A program made the translations under genes and the position numbers. Below, piece by piece: positions 21,301 to 31,765 of a stretch of 53,801 nt of DNA. Source of the stretch: Streptomyces sp. NRRL S-87 (GTDB lineage: Bacteria > Actinomycetota > Actinomycetes > Streptomycetales > Streptomycetaceae); assembly GCF_000719335.1 (NCBI RefSeq), contig NZ_JOGB01000047.1, forward strand, positions 1-53,801, written 5' to 3'. The stretch's first letter is position 1. Each line of letters opens with the position of its first letter. The notes beneath the pieces are model-generated. The model searched no databases and was not told where the DNA came from. It saw nothing but the letters and a program-made list of their open reading frames with translations.

Positions 21301-24300
21301 CGCCGAGGTCCTCGGGGTCGCGGGGGCGGGTGCCGACGACTCGTTCTTCGACCTGGGCGGCGACAGCATCATGGCCATCCAGCTGGTGTCGCAGGCCCGC
21401 CGCGCGGGGCTGGTCATCAGCCCGCGCGAGGTGTTCCGGCTGCGCACCCCCGCCGCCCTCGCCGAGGCCGCGACCGAGGTGGGGACCGAACCGGTGGAGG
21501 ACGCGGACGCGGGCCTGGGCGAGCTGCCGCTGACGCCGGTGATGCGCTGGGCGGACGAGCGCGGCGGCCCGTCGGACGGCTACAACCAGTCGATGGTCCT
21601 GCGGGTCCCCGGCGGGCTGACGCTGCCCGGCCTGGTGGACGCGCTGGCGGCGGTGCTCGACCGGCACGACGCGCTGCGCGCCCGCCGCACCGACCGGTCG
21701 CTGGTGGTCGGACCGGCAGGGTCCGTGGACGCGGCCGGCTGCGTGCGCCGGGTCGAGGCCGCCGGCCTGGACGGGGCGGCGCTGGACGCGCTGGCCGACG
21801 CCGAGGGCCGGACCGCGCTCGCCGAGCTCGCCCCGCGCGAGCCCGGGGGCATGGTGCGGGCCGTGTGGTGCGACCGCGGGCCCGACCGGTCGGGCCTGCT
21901 GGTCCTGGTCGTCCACCACCTCGTCGTCGACGGCGTGTCCTGGCGGGTGCTGGCCCCGGACCTGGAGCGGGCCTGGGCGGCCGTGGCGCAGGGCGCCGTC
22001 CCGCGGCTCGACCCGGTGGGCACCTCGCTGCGCACCTGGTCCCGGGGGCTCGCCGAGGCCGCCCTGTCGCCGGAGCGGGAGGCGGAGTTCCCGTACTGGA
22101 GCGAGGTCCTGGCCGGCGGCGGCGCGCCGCTGGGGGCGCGCGCCCTCGAGCCGCGGAGGGACACCCTGGAGACGGCCGGCCGGCTGACCCTGCGGCTGCC
22201 GGCCGAGGTGACCCGGGACCTGCTCACGGTCGTGCCCGCCGCGTTCCACGCCGAGGTCGACGACGTCCTGCTCACCGCGTTCGCGCTGGCGTACCGCCGG
22301 TGGCGGGGCGACGGGCCGGTGCTGCTCGACCTGGAGGGCCACGGCCGCGAGGAGTCGGCCGTTCCCGGCGCGGACCTGTCGCGCACCGTCGGCTGGTTCA
22401 CCAGCCTGTACCCGGTACGCCTGGACGCCGGCCCGGCCGGCGGCCCCGACGCCGACCCGGGCGCCGCGCTGAAGTCCGTCAAGGAGCAGCTGCGTGCCGT
22501 CCCCGGCAAGGGCATCGGCTACGGCATGCTGCGCCACCTGCACCCGCGGGGCGCCGAACGGCTCGCCCCGCTGGGCGCGCCGCAGATCGGCTTCAACTAC
22601 CTGGGCCGGTTCGCCGCGCCCGGCGGGTCCGCCGACTGGGCGGTCGTCCCGCGCCTGGGCACCGGCATCCCCGGCGGCTCCCCCGGCATGCCGCTGGCCC
22701 ACGCCCTGGAGCTCGACGCCCTCACCCAGGACGGCCCGGACGGTCCGGAGCTGGTCGCGGGCTGGACGTGGGCGACGGGCGTCCTCGGGGAGGCCGAGGT
22801 GGCCGAGTTGGCCGCTTACTGGTTCGACGCGCTGCGGGACCTGGCCCGCCACGGCTCCCGGCCGGGCGCCGGCGGACGCTCCCCCTCGGACGTCGCCCCG
22901 GCCGGGCTCACCCAGGCCGAGATCGAGCTGCTGGAGCGGCGCCGGCCCGGACTGGCCGACCTCCTGCCGCTCTCCCCGCTGCAGGAGGGCCTGCTGTTCC
23001 ACAGCCTCCAGGCGGGCGACGGCGACGTGTACACCGCCCAGCTGTGGCTCGACCTGACCGGGCCGCTCGAGGCGGGGCGGCTGCACGCGGCCGCCCGCGC
23101 CCTGCTGGAGCGCCACCCGCACCTCGGCGCCGAGTTCCACCACGAGGGCCTGCGGCGGCCGGTGCAGGTGGTGCCCGGCCGGGTGGAGCCGCCCTGGTAC
23201 GAGGTGGACCTCACCGACCTGCCGGAGGAGGAGCGGCTGCCCGGGGCGGAGGCACTGGCCGCCGCCGAGCGCACCGTCGCCTTCGCGCCGGACGCCGGGC
23301 CGCTGTTCCGGTTCACGCTGGTGCGCACCGGCCCGGACCGCCACCGGCTGCTGCTGACCAACCACCACCTGCTGCTCGACGGCTGGTCGATGCCGGTGCT
23401 GGTGCGCGAGCTGCTCGCCCTGTACGCGGCGGACGCGGACCGGTCGGTGCTCCCCCGGGTCCGTCCGTACCGCGAGTTCCTGACCCATCTGGCCGTCGCC
23501 GACCGGCAGGCGGCGCGGGCCGCCTGGGGCGAGGCGCTGGCCGGGGTCGAGGAGCCGACGCTGGTGCGCCCGGCGGACCCCGGGCGCACCCCCCGGGTGC
23601 CCGAGCGCCTGGAGTTCGCCCTGCCGGCGCCGGCCGCGGCCGCGCTCGCCGGGTGGGCCCGGTCGGCCGGGCTCACCATGAACACGGTGCTGCAGGGTGC
23701 CTGGGCGCTGGTCCTGGCCCGGCTCACCGGCCGCGACGACGTCGTCTTCGGCGCGACCGTCTCGGGCCGCCCGGCGGAGCTGCCCGGTGTGGAGTCCATG
23801 GTGGGCCTGTTCATCAACACCGTTCCGGTGCGGCTGCGGCTGGACGGCGGCGAATCCCTCGGGGCGCTGCTGGAGCGGATGCAGCGCGAGCAGTCCGCGC
23901 TCCTGGGCCACCAGCACCTGGGGCTGGCCGAGATCCAGCAGCTCACCGGGGTGGGCGCGCTGTTCGACACCGCGATGGTGTTCGAGAACTACCCGCTGGA
24001 CGTGGCCGCGCTGGCCGCCGCCACCGCCGGGTCGGGGCTCGTCCTGGGCGGGGTGGACGGGCACGACGCCGTCCACTACACCCTGGGCCTGGTGGCGCGG
24101 CCCGGTGCCGGCGGCGGGCTGGACTTCCGACTGGACCACCAGGGCGACCTGCTGGACGCGGGGCAGGCCCGTGGCGTCGCGGAGCGGCTGCTGGCCGTGC
24201 TCGGCGCCCTCGCCGAGCACCCGGACACCCCCGTCGGCCGGCTCGGGGTGCTGCCCCCGGCCGAGCGGGCGCGGCTGCTGACCGAGTGGAACGACAGCGA

Positions 24301-27300
24301 CCTGCCCGACGCGGCCCGCGACGTCACGATCCCCGGGCTGTTCGAGGCCCAGGTGGCGCGGACGCCCGACGCCGTCGCGCTCGTGCACGGCGGCACGGAG
24401 CTGACGTACCGGGAGCTGAACACCCGGGCCAACCGGCTCGCCCGGCTGCTGGTGCGGCGCGGGGCGGGGCCCGAGCGGTTCGTGGCCATCGCGCTCCACC
24501 GGTCGGTGGAGCTGGTGGTGGCGCAGCTGGCCGTGCTCAAGGCGGGGGCCGCGTTCGTGCCCCTGGACCCCGGCTACCCGGCCGACCGCCTCGCGTACAT
24601 GCTCCGGGACTCCGATCCGGCGCTCGTCGTCACCAGCAGTGCGGTCGCGGCCGGCGGACTGCCGGCCACCGGCACCCCGCTGCTGCTGATCGACCGTGCG
24701 GACTGGGGCCGTCGCTCGGGCCGGGGGCTGGCGGTGGCCCGCGCGGCGGACCGCCCGGCCTACGTCATCTACACCTCGGGATCCACCGGGCGGCCCAAGG
24801 GCGTGGTCGTCACCCACCGGGGCATCGCCTCGATGGTCGCCGGGCAGCGGGCCGGTCTGGGCGTCACCCCGGACAGCCGGGTGCTGCTCTTCGCGTCGCC
24901 GAGCTTCGACGCGGCGGTGTGGGAGCTGTGCATGGCGCTGCTCACGGGTGCCCGGGCGGTCCTGGGGGACGCGGAGCAGCTGATGCCGGGGCCGACCCTG
25001 GCCGCGCTGATCGCCGCCCACGGGGTCACCCACGCGACGCTGCCGCCGTCGGCGCTGCCGGTGCTGCCGGACGACGCCCTGCCGCCGGGCGCCACGCTGG
25101 TGGTGGCGGGCGAGGCCACCGCCCCCGACCTGGTGGAGCGCTGGTCCCGCGGGCGCCGGATGGTCAACGCGTACGGGCCCACCGAGTCCACGGTCTGCGC
25201 CACCATGAGCGAACCGCTGTCCGGTCCGGTGCTCGCGCCGATCGGCCGCCCGGTCCCCAACACGCGGCTGTACGTCCTGGACCCGCACCTCCAGCCGGTC
25301 CCGGCCGGGGTGCCGGGCGAGCTGTACCTGGCCGGGGCGGGGCTGGCCCGCGGCTACCTGGGCCGCCCCGACCTGACGGCGGACCGGTTCGTGGCCGACC
25401 CCTTCGGGGCGCCCGGCTCACGGATGTACCGCACCGGGGACCTCGCCCGGTGGCGGGACGACGGCACCCTGGACTACCTCGGGCGCACCGACCACCAGGT
25501 CAAGGTCCGCGGATTCCGGATCGAGCCCGGTGAGATCGAGTCGGCGCTCACCGCCCACCCCGGCATCGAGCGGGCCTCGGTGGTGGTCCGCGAGGACACC
25601 CCGGGCGCCAGGCGGCTGGTGGCGTACGTGGTCGGCGAGGACGTGGGGGCCCCGGCGCTGCGCGCGTTCCTCGGCGCCTCGCTGCCGGAGCACATGGTGC
25701 CCGCGGCGTTCGTGGTCCTGCCCGAACTCCCGCTGACCGCCAACGGCAAGGTGGACCGCAAGGCCCTGCCCGCCCCCCGCGCCCTGGCGGCGCAGGGCGG
25801 CCGGGCTCCGGCCACCCCCCGCGAGGCCGTCCTGTGCGCCCTGTTCTCCGAGGTGCTGCGGATTCCGGAGGCGGGGGCGGACGACTCGTTCTTCGACCTG
25901 GGCGGTGACAGCATCACCGCCGTCCAGCTGGTGTCCCGGGCCCGGGCGGCCGGGCTCGCGCTGGGGGTGCGGGACGTGTTCGTGCAGCGTACGCCCGCCG
26001 CACTGGCGTCCGTGGCCGCGGAGGTCGACATGGAGCTGCCGCCGGCGGACACCCCGTACCTCGACGGGCCGTTCCCGGGCCTGGAGGAGGAGACGGAGCT
26101 GCTGGTGCGGTCCGACCCCGACCTCATCGACGTCCTGCCGCTCACCCCGCTGCAGGAGGGCTTCCTCTTCCACGCGCTGCTGACCGGCGACGACGGGGAC
26201 GGCCCCGACGTGTACACCACGCAGCTCGCCCTCGACCTGGAGGGGCCGCTGGACGCGGACGCCCTGCGGGCCGCGGCCGAACGGCTGGTGGCCCGGCAGC
26301 CGGCGCTGCGGGCGGCGTTCCGGTACGACACCGAGCACCCGGTGCAGGTGGTGCACGCGAAGGTGGCGCTGCCCTGGCTGCGGGTCGACCTGAGCGGTGC
26401 CGCACCCGCCGCCGACGCCGAGGGACGGGCCCTCGAACTGGCCCGCGCCGAGCGCCGGCACGCCTTCGACCTGGCGGTCCCGCCGCTGCTGCGGGTCCTG
26501 CTGGTCGCCCTGCCGGGCGGCCGGCACCGGCTGGTCCTGACGGCCCACCACATCCTGTGGGACGGCTGGTCGGTACCGGTCCTGGTCGAGGAGCTGTTCA
26601 CGCTCTACGCGGAACGCGGCGCGCAGGGCACCTCCCTGCCCGAACCCCCGCCGCTGCGCGCGTACCTCGCCTGGCTGGCCGGGCGGGACGCCGACGCGGC
26701 GCGGGCCGCCTGGCGGGAGGCGCTGGCGGGGCCGGTGGCACCCACCCTGGTCGCCCCCGGGGCGGCCGGACAGGAGCCGCAGGCGCAGGAGTCGGTGCGC
26801 GTCGAGCTCTCCGCGGAGCTGACCGGCCGTCTCCACGCCGGGCTGCGGGAGGCCGGGCTGACGCTGGCCACCGCGGTCCAGGCGGCCTGGGCGCTGGTCC
26901 TGGCCGGGCACACCGGGCGCCAGGACGTGGTGTTCGGCTCGACGGTGTCCGGGCGCAGCCCGGAGGTCGAGGGCATCGAACGGATGGTCGGCAACTTCAT
27001 CAACACCCTGCCGGTGCGCGTACGGCTGAACCCGCTGGAGCCGCTCGGCGCCCTGCTCGCCCGGGTCCAGGAGGAGCAGGCGGCCCTGCTGCCCCACCAC
27101 CACCTGGGGCTGGGCGAGGTCCAGCGGCTGACGGGCGGCGGGCCGCTGTTCGACACCACCACCGTGGTCAAGAACACCCCGCTGGACGCGGCCGCCCTGC
27201 TCGGCCCGGCCGCCGCGGCGGACGGGCTGCGGCTGACCGGCGGCGACAGCGAGGACGCCACGCACTACCCGCTGCGCATGCAGGCGGTGCCCGGCCTGGA

Positions 27301-27517
27301 CGCCGACCGGCTGCAACTGCACCTCGGCTACCTCCCCGACGTCTACCGGCAGGAGCAGGCACAGGAGCTGCTGGACCGGATGACGGGGATCCTGCGGGCG
27401 GTCGCCGACGCACGCGAGACCCCGGTGGGCGGGCTCGGACGGCCGCCCGCCGAGGATGAAATCCGGAGGACCCGGACCGGTCAGCAGGACCTGCCGGCCT
27501 TCCGCGGTGGGTACTGA
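18314..27517 (+). CDS. Nonribosomal peptide synthetase, two modules with terminal C domain: C-A-T-E-C-A-T-C
   Basis: A 3067-residue NRPS. Approximate domains: C1 8-450, A1 464-973, T1 985-1056 (GGDSIMA), E 1070-1523, C2 1548-1993, A2 2006-2486, T2 2501-2573 (GGDSITA), C3 2601-3046. C1 has [12 protein letters not shown] and resembles the starter C domain of EntF, so an acyl or aryl group may be attached to residue 1. Pocket codes: A1 D-F-W-N-V-G-M-V-H (Thr); A2 D-A-W-T-V-A-A-V-C (Phe). E is complete ([21 protein letters not shown]), giving D-Thr or D-allo-Thr. C2 ([10 protein letters not shown]) is of the D-donor type. C3 keeps HHILWDG but has no A-T after it. It may condense with the A-T that opens the NRPS at 346, or release the peptide. 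The tail after C3 has no thioesterase. Confidence 0.95.
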   Translation: MAESGGRLPLSAAQRGIWFAHDLDPSGRRYNVAEYKEVHGPLDRELLTAAWYRLATEADILRVARIERDDDGLWQVLDATAGARALRFVDLSGEADPSAAARALMDEDLATPVDLAAGGLYTVAVFRLAPEHHLYYQRYHHIILDGMSAALLDARLTELYAQALAGAPWEPGPFGRLAEVLDEDAAYRASQAAADDGAYWAERLAGLAETPRLAEAAGPRPGPGDVPFVRRSVRLSPAEAQRVREVARAARAPWSMLMISLVAAYVHRISGKDELVLGLPVTGRTTELTRRTPAMTSNIVPLRLAVRPGLALGDLVGAVRGEVRAALAHQLPRYEDLCRDLSAGESARRIAAPMVNIMAFAPDLGFLGRPGVQHNLSNGPVDDLSIGIYDLGEEHGLRIDFDAAPDACDIEAAAVHQDRFLNFVHSALRTPELPIGRLELLTAQERALLLTGFGAPDAEVPAEDRTLAALFEEQAARHPDRTAVTHDGTSLTYAQLEERANRLARLLAARGAGPEGYVAVALERSADLVTALLAVVKSGAGYLPLDPHYPADRLAYMLGDAAPVLVVTTGADRAGLPDTEVPLLVLDDPGTVAALAAADPRPLTDADRTTALMPANPAYVIYTSGSTGRPKGVVVPHRNVVRLFTATRHWFDFGPSDVWTLFHSYAFDFSVWELWGPLLYGGRLVVVPHVVSRSPQEFLALLAEERVTVLNQTPSAFYQLMQADAEAPVGELALRRVVFGGEALDLGRLGPWQQAHPEAVLVNMYGITETTVHVSHLELDRAATAGQTRSLIGRAIPDLRIHVLDSALRPAPVGERGEMYVAGAGLARGYLGRPDLSADRFVADPFGEPGSRMYRTGDLARWLSDGGLEYLGRADHQVKIRGFRIELGEIESVLLALEDVAGGAVVVREDRPGDKRLVAYVVPAPGAPFSDGELRGALGAALPAHMVPAAFVPLDALPLTANGKLDTRALPAPSVTGSGSGRAPATAREELLCALFAEVLGVAGAGADDSFFDLGGDSIMAIQLVSQARRAGLVISPREVFRLRTPAALAEAATEVGTEPVEDADAGLGELPLTPVMRWADERGGPSDGYNQSMVLRVPGGLTLPGLVDALAAVLDRHDALRARRTDRSLVVGPAGSVDAAGCVRRVEAAGLDGAALDALADAEGRTALAELAPREPGGMVRAVWCDRGPDRSGLLVLVVHHLVVDGVSWRVLAPDLERAWAAVAQGAVPRLDPVGTSLRTWSRGLAEAALSPEREAEFPYWSEVLAGGGAPLGARALEPRRDTLETAGRLTLRLPAEVTRDLLTVVPAAFHAEVDDVLLTAFALAYRRWRGDGPVLLDLEGHGREESAVPGADLSRTVGWFTSLYPVRLDAGPAGGPDADPGAALKSVKEQLRAVPGKGIGYGMLRHLHPRGAERLAPLGAPQIGFNYLGRFAAPGGSADWAVVPRLGTGIPGGSPGMPLAHALELDALTQDGPDGPELVAGWTWATGVLGEAEVAELAAYWFDALRDLARHGSRPGAGGRSPSDVAPAGLTQAEIELLERRRPGLADLLPLSPLQEGLLFHSLQAGDGDVYTAQLWLDLTGPLEAGRLHAAARALLERHPHLGAEFHHEGLRRPVQVVPGRVEPPWYEVDLTDLPEEERLPGAEALAAAERTVAFAPDAGPLFRFTLVRTGPDRHRLLLTNHHLLLDGWSMPVLVRELLALYAADADRSVLPRVRPYREFLTHLAVADRQAARAAWGEALAGVEEPTLVRPADPGRTPRVPERLEFALPAPAAAALAGWARSAGLTMNTVLQGAWALVLARLTGRDDVVFGATVSGRPAELPGVESMVGLFINTVPVRLRLDGGESLGALLERMQREQSALLGHQHLGLAEIQQLTGVGALFDTAMVFENYPLDVAALAAATAGSGLVLGGVDGHDAVHYTLGLVARPGAGGGLDFRLDHQGDLLDAGQARGVAERLLAVLGALAEHPDTPVGRLGVLPPAERARLLTEWNDSDLPDAARDVTIPGLFEAQVARTPDAVALVHGGTELTYRELNTRANRLARLLVRRGAGPERFVAIALHRSVELVVAQLAVLKAGAAFVPLDPGYPADRLAYMLRDSDPALVVTSSAVAAGGLPATGTPLLLIDRADWGRRSGRGLAVARAADRPAYVIYTSGSTGRPKGVVVTHRGIASMVAGQRAGLGVTPDSRVLLFASPSFDAAVWELCMALLTGARAVLGDAEQLMPGPTLAALIAAHGVTHATLPPSALPVLPDDALPPGATLVVAGEATAPDLVERWSRGRRMVNAYGPTESTVCATMSEPLSGPVLAPIGRPVPNTRLYVLDPHLQPVPAGVPGELYLAGAGLARGYLGRPDLTADRFVADPFGAPGSRMYRTGDLARWRDDGTLDYLGRTDHQVKVRGFRIEPGEIESALTAHPGIERASVVVREDTPGARRLVAYVVGEDVGAPALRAFLGASLPEHMVPAAFVVLPELPLTANGKVDRKALPAPRALAAQGGRAPATPREAVLCALFSEVLRIPEAGADDSFFDLGGDSITAVQLVSRARAAGLALGVRDVFVQRTPAALASVAAEVDMELPPADTPYLDGPFPGLEEETELLVRSDPDLIDVLPLTPLQEGFLFHALLTGDDGDGPDVYTTQLALDLEGPLDADALRAAAERLVARQPALRAAFRYDTEHPVQVVHAKVALPWLRVDLSGAAPAADAEGRALELARAERRHAFDLAVPPLLRVLLVALPGGRHRLVLTAHHILWDGWSVPVLVEELFTLYAERGAQGTSLPEPPPLRAYLAWLAGRDADAARAAWREALAGPVAPTLVAPGAAGQEPQAQESVRVELSAELTGRLHAGLREAGLTLATAVQAAWALVLAGHTGRQDVVFGSTVSGRSPEVEGIERMVGNFINTLPVRVRLNPLEPLGALLARVQEEQAALLPHHHLGLGEVQRLTGGGPLFDTTTVVKNTPLDAAALLGPAAAADGLRLTGGDSEDATHYPLRMQAVPGLDADRLQLHLGYLPDVYRQEQAQELLDRMTGILRAVADARETPVGGLGRPPAEDEIRRTRTGQQDLPAFRGGY

Positions 27518-27581
27518 TCCGGCTCGACCACGATGTCGGCACGACCCGCCAGTACACGATCGATTCGATGGGTGTTGAGGT

Positions 27582-28379
27582 ATGCAGGACAACCAGTTAG
27601 TCAGGCTCGAACAGGTCAGCCGGTGCTACGCCGCCGGATCGGCGGCGCAGGTGCGCGCCCTCGACGGCATCACCGTCGGCTTCGCACCCGGGACCTTCAC
27701 CGCGGTGATGGGCCCCTCCGGCTCCGGGAAGAGCACCCTGCTGCAGTGCGCGGCCGGCCTCGACCGCCCCGACTCGGGGCGGGTCGTGGTCGACGGCGTC
27801 GAACTCGGCCCGCTCGGCGAGAAGGCGCTCACCGAACTGCGCCGGGACCGGATCGGCTTCGTGTTCCAGGCGTTCAACCTGCTCGGCGCGCTCACCGCCG
27901 AGCAGAACGTGGGCCTGCCGCTGCGGCTGGCCGGCCGCCGGCCGGACGCCGCGCAGGTGCGGGCCGCGCTGGCGCAGGTGGGGCTGGGCGAACGCACCGG
28001 GCACCTTCCCTCGCAGATGTCCGGCGGCCAGCAGCAGCGCGTCGCCATCGCCCGGGCCCTGATCACCCGTCCGAAGGTGCTGTTCGCGGACGAGCCGACC
28101 GGCGCCCTGGACAGCAGCTCCAGCCGGACCGTGCTGGCGCTGCTGCGCGGCCTGGTCGACGACCAGGGGCAGACCACCGTCATGGTCACCCACGATCCGG
28201 TGGCCGCCTCCTACGCGGACCGGGTGGTCTTCCTCGTCGACGGCCGGGTCACCGACGAGATGCACCGGCCGACCGCGCAGCGGGTGGCCGAGCACATGGC
28301 CCGGCTGGAAGCCGAGCCGGAGCCCGACGCCGACTCCCGGCCCGTGGCGGGGGCCCTGCGGACCGACGGGGGCCGGTGA
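27582..28379 (+). CDS. ABC exporter ATPase, MacB/LolD type
   Basis: A 265-residue ABC ATPase. All motifs are present: Walker A GPSGSGKST, Q-loop FVFQAFNLL, signature MSGGQQQR, Walker B VLFADEPTGALD and the H-loop VTHDP. The GALD ending of Walker B and the length fit the MacB/LolD/FtsE group, which works with FtsX-like permeases. A TTGAGG binding site precedes the ATG. Its stop overlaps the permease start (TGATG), so the two form one transporter. It lies 64 bp after the last NRPS gene on the same strand. Peptide export and self-protection is the natural inference, but the substrate is not shown by sequence. Confidence 0.93.
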   Translation: MQDNQLVRLEQVSRCYAAGSAAQVRALDGITVGFAPGTFTAVMGPSGSGKSTLLQCAAGLDRPDSGRVVVDGVELGPLGEKALTELRRDRIGFVFQAFNLLGALTAEQNVGLPLRLAGRRPDAAQVRAALAQVGLGERTGHLPSQMSGGQQQRVAIARALITRPKVLFADEPTGALDSSSSRTVLALLRGLVDDQGQTTVMVTHDPVAASYADRVVFLVDGRVTDEMHRPTAQRVAEHMARLEAEPEPDADSRPVAGALRTDGGR

Positions 28380-30340
28380 TGGGCACCGCGCTGCTGCTGC
28401 CCGTGGCCGTCGCCACCCTGCGCAAGCGGTGGCTCGGCTTCGTCGGCTCCTTCGTCGCCCTCGCCCTGGGCGTCGCCCTGATCTCCGCAACGGGGCTGCT
28501 GGTGAGCACCTCGGCCGGGCTGGAGAACGCCGATCCGTCGGCGCCCTCCCTGAAGAAGCTGCTCACGTTCATGGCCGGCATGTCCGGTTTCGTCTCGGTG
28601 TTCGTCGTCGCCTCGACATTCGCGTTCGCGGTCGCGGGGCGGCGTCGGGAGACCGCGCTGCTGCGGGCGGTCGGCGCGACCCCCCGCCAGGTGAGGGTGC
28701 TCGTCCTCGGTGAGGCGGCCGTCGTCTCGCTGGCCGCCTCCGGGTGCGGGGCGCTGCTCGGCCTGGCCGCGGCACAGCCGTTCGCGGACTGGCTGGTGGC
28801 GCGCGGCGCCGCCCCCGAGGGCTTCACCGTGGAGCTCGGCCCCGGGCCGCTGCTGGTCGCGGCGGGCGTCGAGGTGGCGGTGGCGGTGGTCGGCGCCTAT
28901 GCGGCGGCCCGCCGGGCCGGCCGGGTGCGGCCGGTGGAGGCCCTCGCGGACGCGGCCGTCGACCGCCGGGTGATGACCGCGGGGCGCTGGGTGTGGGCGG
29001 TCGGCTACCTCGTGGTGTTCGGGGCCGTGCTGGCCCTGTTCACCACCATGCCGCCCGGCACGGACGACCCGCAGCTGCGCGACCCGCAGAACCTGCCGGT
29101 CTGGTCGCTGCTCATCGACGTCATGGCCATCATGGCGGTCGCGCTGTTCGCACCGCTGCTGGTGCCCCCGCTGGTGCGGCTGCTGACGCTGCCGGTGCCG
29201 CTGGCGACCGGCGCGGTGGGCCTGCTGGCCCGGCAGAACGCGCTGGCGTCGGTGCGGCGCACGGTCTCCACCGCGACCCCGATGTTCCTGGTGATCGGGC
29301 TGACCGGCACCGTGGTCGGCTCGACGCTGACCTTCGGGGACGCCCGTACCGTCCAGTCGCGGGAGGCGCTCGGCGCGCGGTACGTCGTCGAGCCCGCGGC
29401 CGGCTCCGCCCTCCCGCCCGGCACCGTGGAGCGGCTGCGCGCGCTGCCCGGCACCGGCACCACCACCGTCCGCACCACCTGGCTGGACGGCCTCGGCGGC
29501 GGGGCGGACGCCTCGTCGGCGACCGCCGGGACCATCGCCGCGACCGCCGTCGACGGGGACGCCGCCGCCACCTGGCGGCTGCCCGCCCGGGAGGGCTCGC
29601 TGACGGCCCTGCGCGGCGCCACCACGGCCGTCTCCGCCTCGCTGGCCGAGGCCAACGGCTGGCGGGTCGGGGACCGGCTGAGCACCGTGCTGGCCGACGG
29701 GACCCCCGTCGACCTCAGGGTGGTCGCGGTGGTCGACACCCCGCTGAGCCTGGCCGAGGTCCTGCTCCCGTACTCCGTCGTGGCCGGGCACCTGACCGAC
29801 GACGCCGGGCCGTCCGCGGCCTTCCTGACCGCCCCCCGGGCGGTGCCGGCCCCGGCCGCGGACCCCGGCGTGAAGGTCACCCCGGCGCACGCCTGGGGCG
29901 GGGACGGCGACGCCCGCTCCCGCTCGGACCGAATCGCGATGGTGGCCGTCCTGGGGCCGGCCCTGCTGTACGCCCTGATCGCGATCGTCAACACGATGAT
30001 GATGTCCACCGGCGACCGGCTGCGGGACTTCTCCACGCTCCGGCTCACCGGGGGCAACGACCGCCAGGTGCTCTCCATGGTGGGGGTCGAGGCGCTGCTG
30101 ACCGCCGCGACCGCCACCGTACTGGCGCTGCTGGTCACCACCGGCACGCAGGCCGCCACCCTGATGCTCGTCGGGCACCGGATCCTGCGGTCCGGTCCCG
30201 AACTGCCCCTGAGCCTGCCCTGGTCGGCGATCGCCACCGCCGCGGCCGCCGGCCTCGGCCTCGCCCTCGTCTCCAGCCTCGTGCCGGCCCGGCTCGCGCT
30301 GCGCGCGCGGGCGCTGGACCTCGCCTCCGCCCGGCAGTGA
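28379..30340 (+). CDS. FtsX-like ABC exporter permease
   Basis: A 653-residue permease with hydrophobic segments near residues 15-40, 65-85, 110-135 and 155-175, then about 210-235, 250-275 and 300-325. A large non-membrane domain follows (about 330-510), with a final membrane block near the C-terminus. This matches a two-repeat FtsX/MacB-like permease of Gram-positive type. The stretch RRRETALLRAVGATPRQVRVLV is the usual cytoplasmic coupling segment of the family; the second repeat has LRDFSTLRLTGGNDRQV. The ATG overlaps the ATPase stop. A GTG three bases upstream is also in frame. It probably exports the NRPS product with the ATPase at 27582. Confidence 0.9.
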   Translation: MGTALLLPVAVATLRKRWLGFVGSFVALALGVALISATGLLVSTSAGLENADPSAPSLKKLLTFMAGMSGFVSVFVVASTFAFAVAGRRRETALLRAVGATPRQVRVLVLGEAAVVSLAASGCGALLGLAAAQPFADWLVARGAAPEGFTVELGPGPLLVAAGVEVAVAVVGAYAAARRAGRVRPVEALADAAVDRRVMTAGRWVWAVGYLVVFGAVLALFTTMPPGTDDPQLRDPQNLPVWSLLIDVMAIMAVALFAPLLVPPLVRLLTLPVPLATGAVGLLARQNALASVRRTVSTATPMFLVIGLTGTVVGSTLTFGDARTVQSREALGARYVVEPAAGSALPPGTVERLRALPGTGTTTVRTTWLDGLGGGADASSATAGTIAATAVDGDAAATWRLPAREGSLTALRGATTAVSASLAEANGWRVGDRLSTVLADGTPVDLRVVAVVDTPLSLAEVLLPYSVVAGHLTDDAGPSAAFLTAPRAVPAPAADPGVKVTPAHAWGGDGDARSRSDRIAMVAVLGPALLYALIAIVNTMMMSTGDRLRDFSTLRLTGGNDRQVLSMVGVEALLTAATATVLALLVTTGTQAATLMLVGHRILRSGPELPLSLPWSAIATAAAAGLGLALVSSLVPARLALRARALDLASARQ

Positions 30341-30351
30341 GGCGGCCGCGG

Positions 30352-30377
30352 CGCCGTGCGCACCACCGCGCACGGCG
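30352..30377 (+). terminator. Hairpin just after the permease gene
   Basis: A 10-bp perfect stem, CGCCGTGCGC with GCGCACGGCG, closes a 6-base loop and begins 11 bp after the permease stop. There is no T tract. It is probably a rho-independent-like or 3'-stabilising structure that may separate the transporter from the precursor genes. Confidence 0.55.
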
Positions 30378-30392
30378 TCGCGGGCGACCGGC

Positions 30393-30490
30393 GTCCCGTC
30401 CTCCTGGATGCCCGTCCTGCTGCATTCCCTGCCTGCTGCACTCCCGTCTTTCCCGTCTTCCCCGGATTCCTGCGTTCCCGTCTTCCCGTC
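30393..30490 (+). repeat. Degenerate TCCCGTC repeats in the leader of the dehydrogenase gene
   Basis: TCCCGTC occurs at 30393, 30442, 30451, 30476 and 30484, with CCTGCTGCA-like units between. The tract is almost pure pyrimidine on the plus strand and ends 28 bp before the next ATG. The last two copies are 8 bp apart, as in the array at 31610. It could be a decayed microsatellite, or a leader that affects expression. Confidence 0.5.
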
Positions 30491-30518
30491 CGCCTCCGGC
30501 CCCGAAAGAGGACCGACC

Positions 30519-31553
30519 ATGAGCTCCGCCGTGCTCGCCCCGTCCGTCATCCCCTCCGCAGCCACCTCCGCAGCCACCTCCGCACCCGCCCCCGGCACGC
30601 CCTCCGGCGTCCGGAGGGCCACCGTCCTGCTGGCCGAGGAGCTGTCCCCGGCCACCGTCGCCGTGCTCGGCGACGAGGTCGAGGTCCGCCGCTGCGACGG
30701 CACCGACCGGCCGGCGCTGCTCGCCGCGCTCGGCGACGCCGACGCGGTGGTCGTCCGCTCCGCGACCGCCATGGACGCCGAGGCCATCGCGGCGGCGCCG
30801 CGGCTGAAGGTGATCGCCCGGGCCGGCATCGGCCTGGACAACGTGGACGTGCCGGCGGCCACCGCCGCCGGCGTCCTGGTCGTCAACGCGCCCACCTCGA
30901 ACGTCGTCAGCGCCGCGGAGCACGCGATCGCGCTCCTCCTCGCCGTCGCCCGGAACGTGGCCCCCGCCGACGCCTCGCTGCGGGCGGGCCGCTGGCAGCG
31001 GTCGCGCTTCACGGGCGTGGAGCTCTCCGAGAAGGTCCTCGGGATCGTGGGCCTCGGCCGGATCGGGTCCCTGGTCGCCTCCCGCATGGCCGCGTTCGGC
31101 ATGGAGATCGTCGCGTACGACCCGTACGCGGACGCCGCCGCGGCGGCGCGCGCGGGGGTCCGGCTGGTGCCCCTCGACACCCTGCTCGCGCTCAGCGACT
31201 TCGTCACGATCCACCTGCCGCGGACGGCCGAGACCCTGGGCCTGATCGACGCCGCGGCCCTCGCGCGGACGAAGCCCGGCGTGCGGATCGTGAACGCCGC
31301 GCGCGGCGGCATCGTCGACGAGCGGGCGCTGTACGAGGCCCTCGTGGCGGGCCGGGTCGCGGGTGCCGGCCTCGACGTCTTCGCCACCGAACCCTGCACC
31401 GACTCGCCCCTGTTCGGGCTGGAGAACGTGGTGGCGACCCCGCACCTGGGGGCCGGCACCGCCGAGGCCCAGGAGAAGGCGGGCGTGTCGGTGGCCGCCT
31501 CCGTACTGCTCGCGCTGGCCGGTGAGCCGGTGCCGGACGCGGTCAACGGCTGA
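30519..31553 (+). CDS. D-3-phosphoglycerate dehydrogenase-like enzyme without regulatory domain
   Basis: A 344-residue D-2-hydroxyacid dehydrogenase of the SerA type. SerA oxidises 3-phosphoglycerate to 3-phosphohydroxypyruvate, the first step to Ser and Gly. The NAD-binding GLGRIG is present, with Arg in NAARGGIVDE, Glu in FATEP and His in TPHLGAG. The normal TPHLGAST reads GAGT here. It stops after the catalytic core and lacks the ASB and ACT domains of the roughly 530-residue actinobacterial housekeeping enzyme, so it should not be feedback-inhibited by Ser. AAAGAGGA before 30519 fixes the start; an upstream ATG at 30408 falls in the repeat-rich leader. In an NRPS cluster with a Gly module it probably boosts Ser/Gly supply, though another 2-hydroxyacid substrate is possible. 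Confidence 0.82.
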   Translation: MSSAVLAPSVIPSAATSAATSAPAPGTPSGVRRATVLLAEELSPATVAVLGDEVEVRRCDGTDRPALLAALGDADAVVVRSATAMDAEAIAAAPRLKVIARAGIGLDNVDVPAATAAGVLVVNAPTSNVVSAAEHAIALLLAVARNVAPADASLRAGRWQRSRFTGVELSEKVLGIVGLGRIGSLVASRMAAFGMEIVAYDPYADAAAAARAGVRLVPLDTLLALSDFVTIHLPRTAETLGLIDAAALARTKPGVRIVNAARGGIVDERALYEALVAGRVAGAGLDVFATEPCTDSPLFGLENVVATPHLGAGTAEAQEKAGVSVAASVLLALAGEPVPDAVNG

Positions 31554-31609
31554 CCTGCCGCGCTGCGCGCGCCACAACCCGTCCGCCCTTCCGCCCTTCC
31601 GGACGATCG

Positions 31610-31729
31610 TCCGTCGATACGCCCGTACGCCTGTCTGTCCGTACGCCCATACGCCAGTAGGTTCGTACGTATTTATGCCGGTAAGTCCATGTGTCCGTAC
31701 GTCCATACGTCCATACGTCGATACGTCCG
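31610..31729 (+). repeat. Tandem array of fifteen 8-bp units, consensus TACGTCCA
   Basis: From 31610 the sequence divides into fifteen consecutive 8-mers close to TACG(T/C)CC(A/G). TACG occurs at 31618, 31626, 31642, 31650, 31666, 31698, 31706, 31714 and 31722, every spacing a multiple of eight. Units near 31698-31729 are nearly perfect; earlier ones are decayed but still in phase. The array fills the gap between the dehydrogenase and chorismate mutase genes. Confidence 0.85.
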
Positions 31730-31765
31730 TGCAGTCACGGACCGACCACGAACCGGGAGAACGCC

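Noticed and set aside
18146..25288. Long minus-strand frame across the third NRPS gene
   Set aside because: Same composition artefact; no recognisable protein.
31610..31729. The 8-bp array as a CRISPR array
   Set aside because: There are no spacers and the units are contiguous 8-mers; no cas genes are present.
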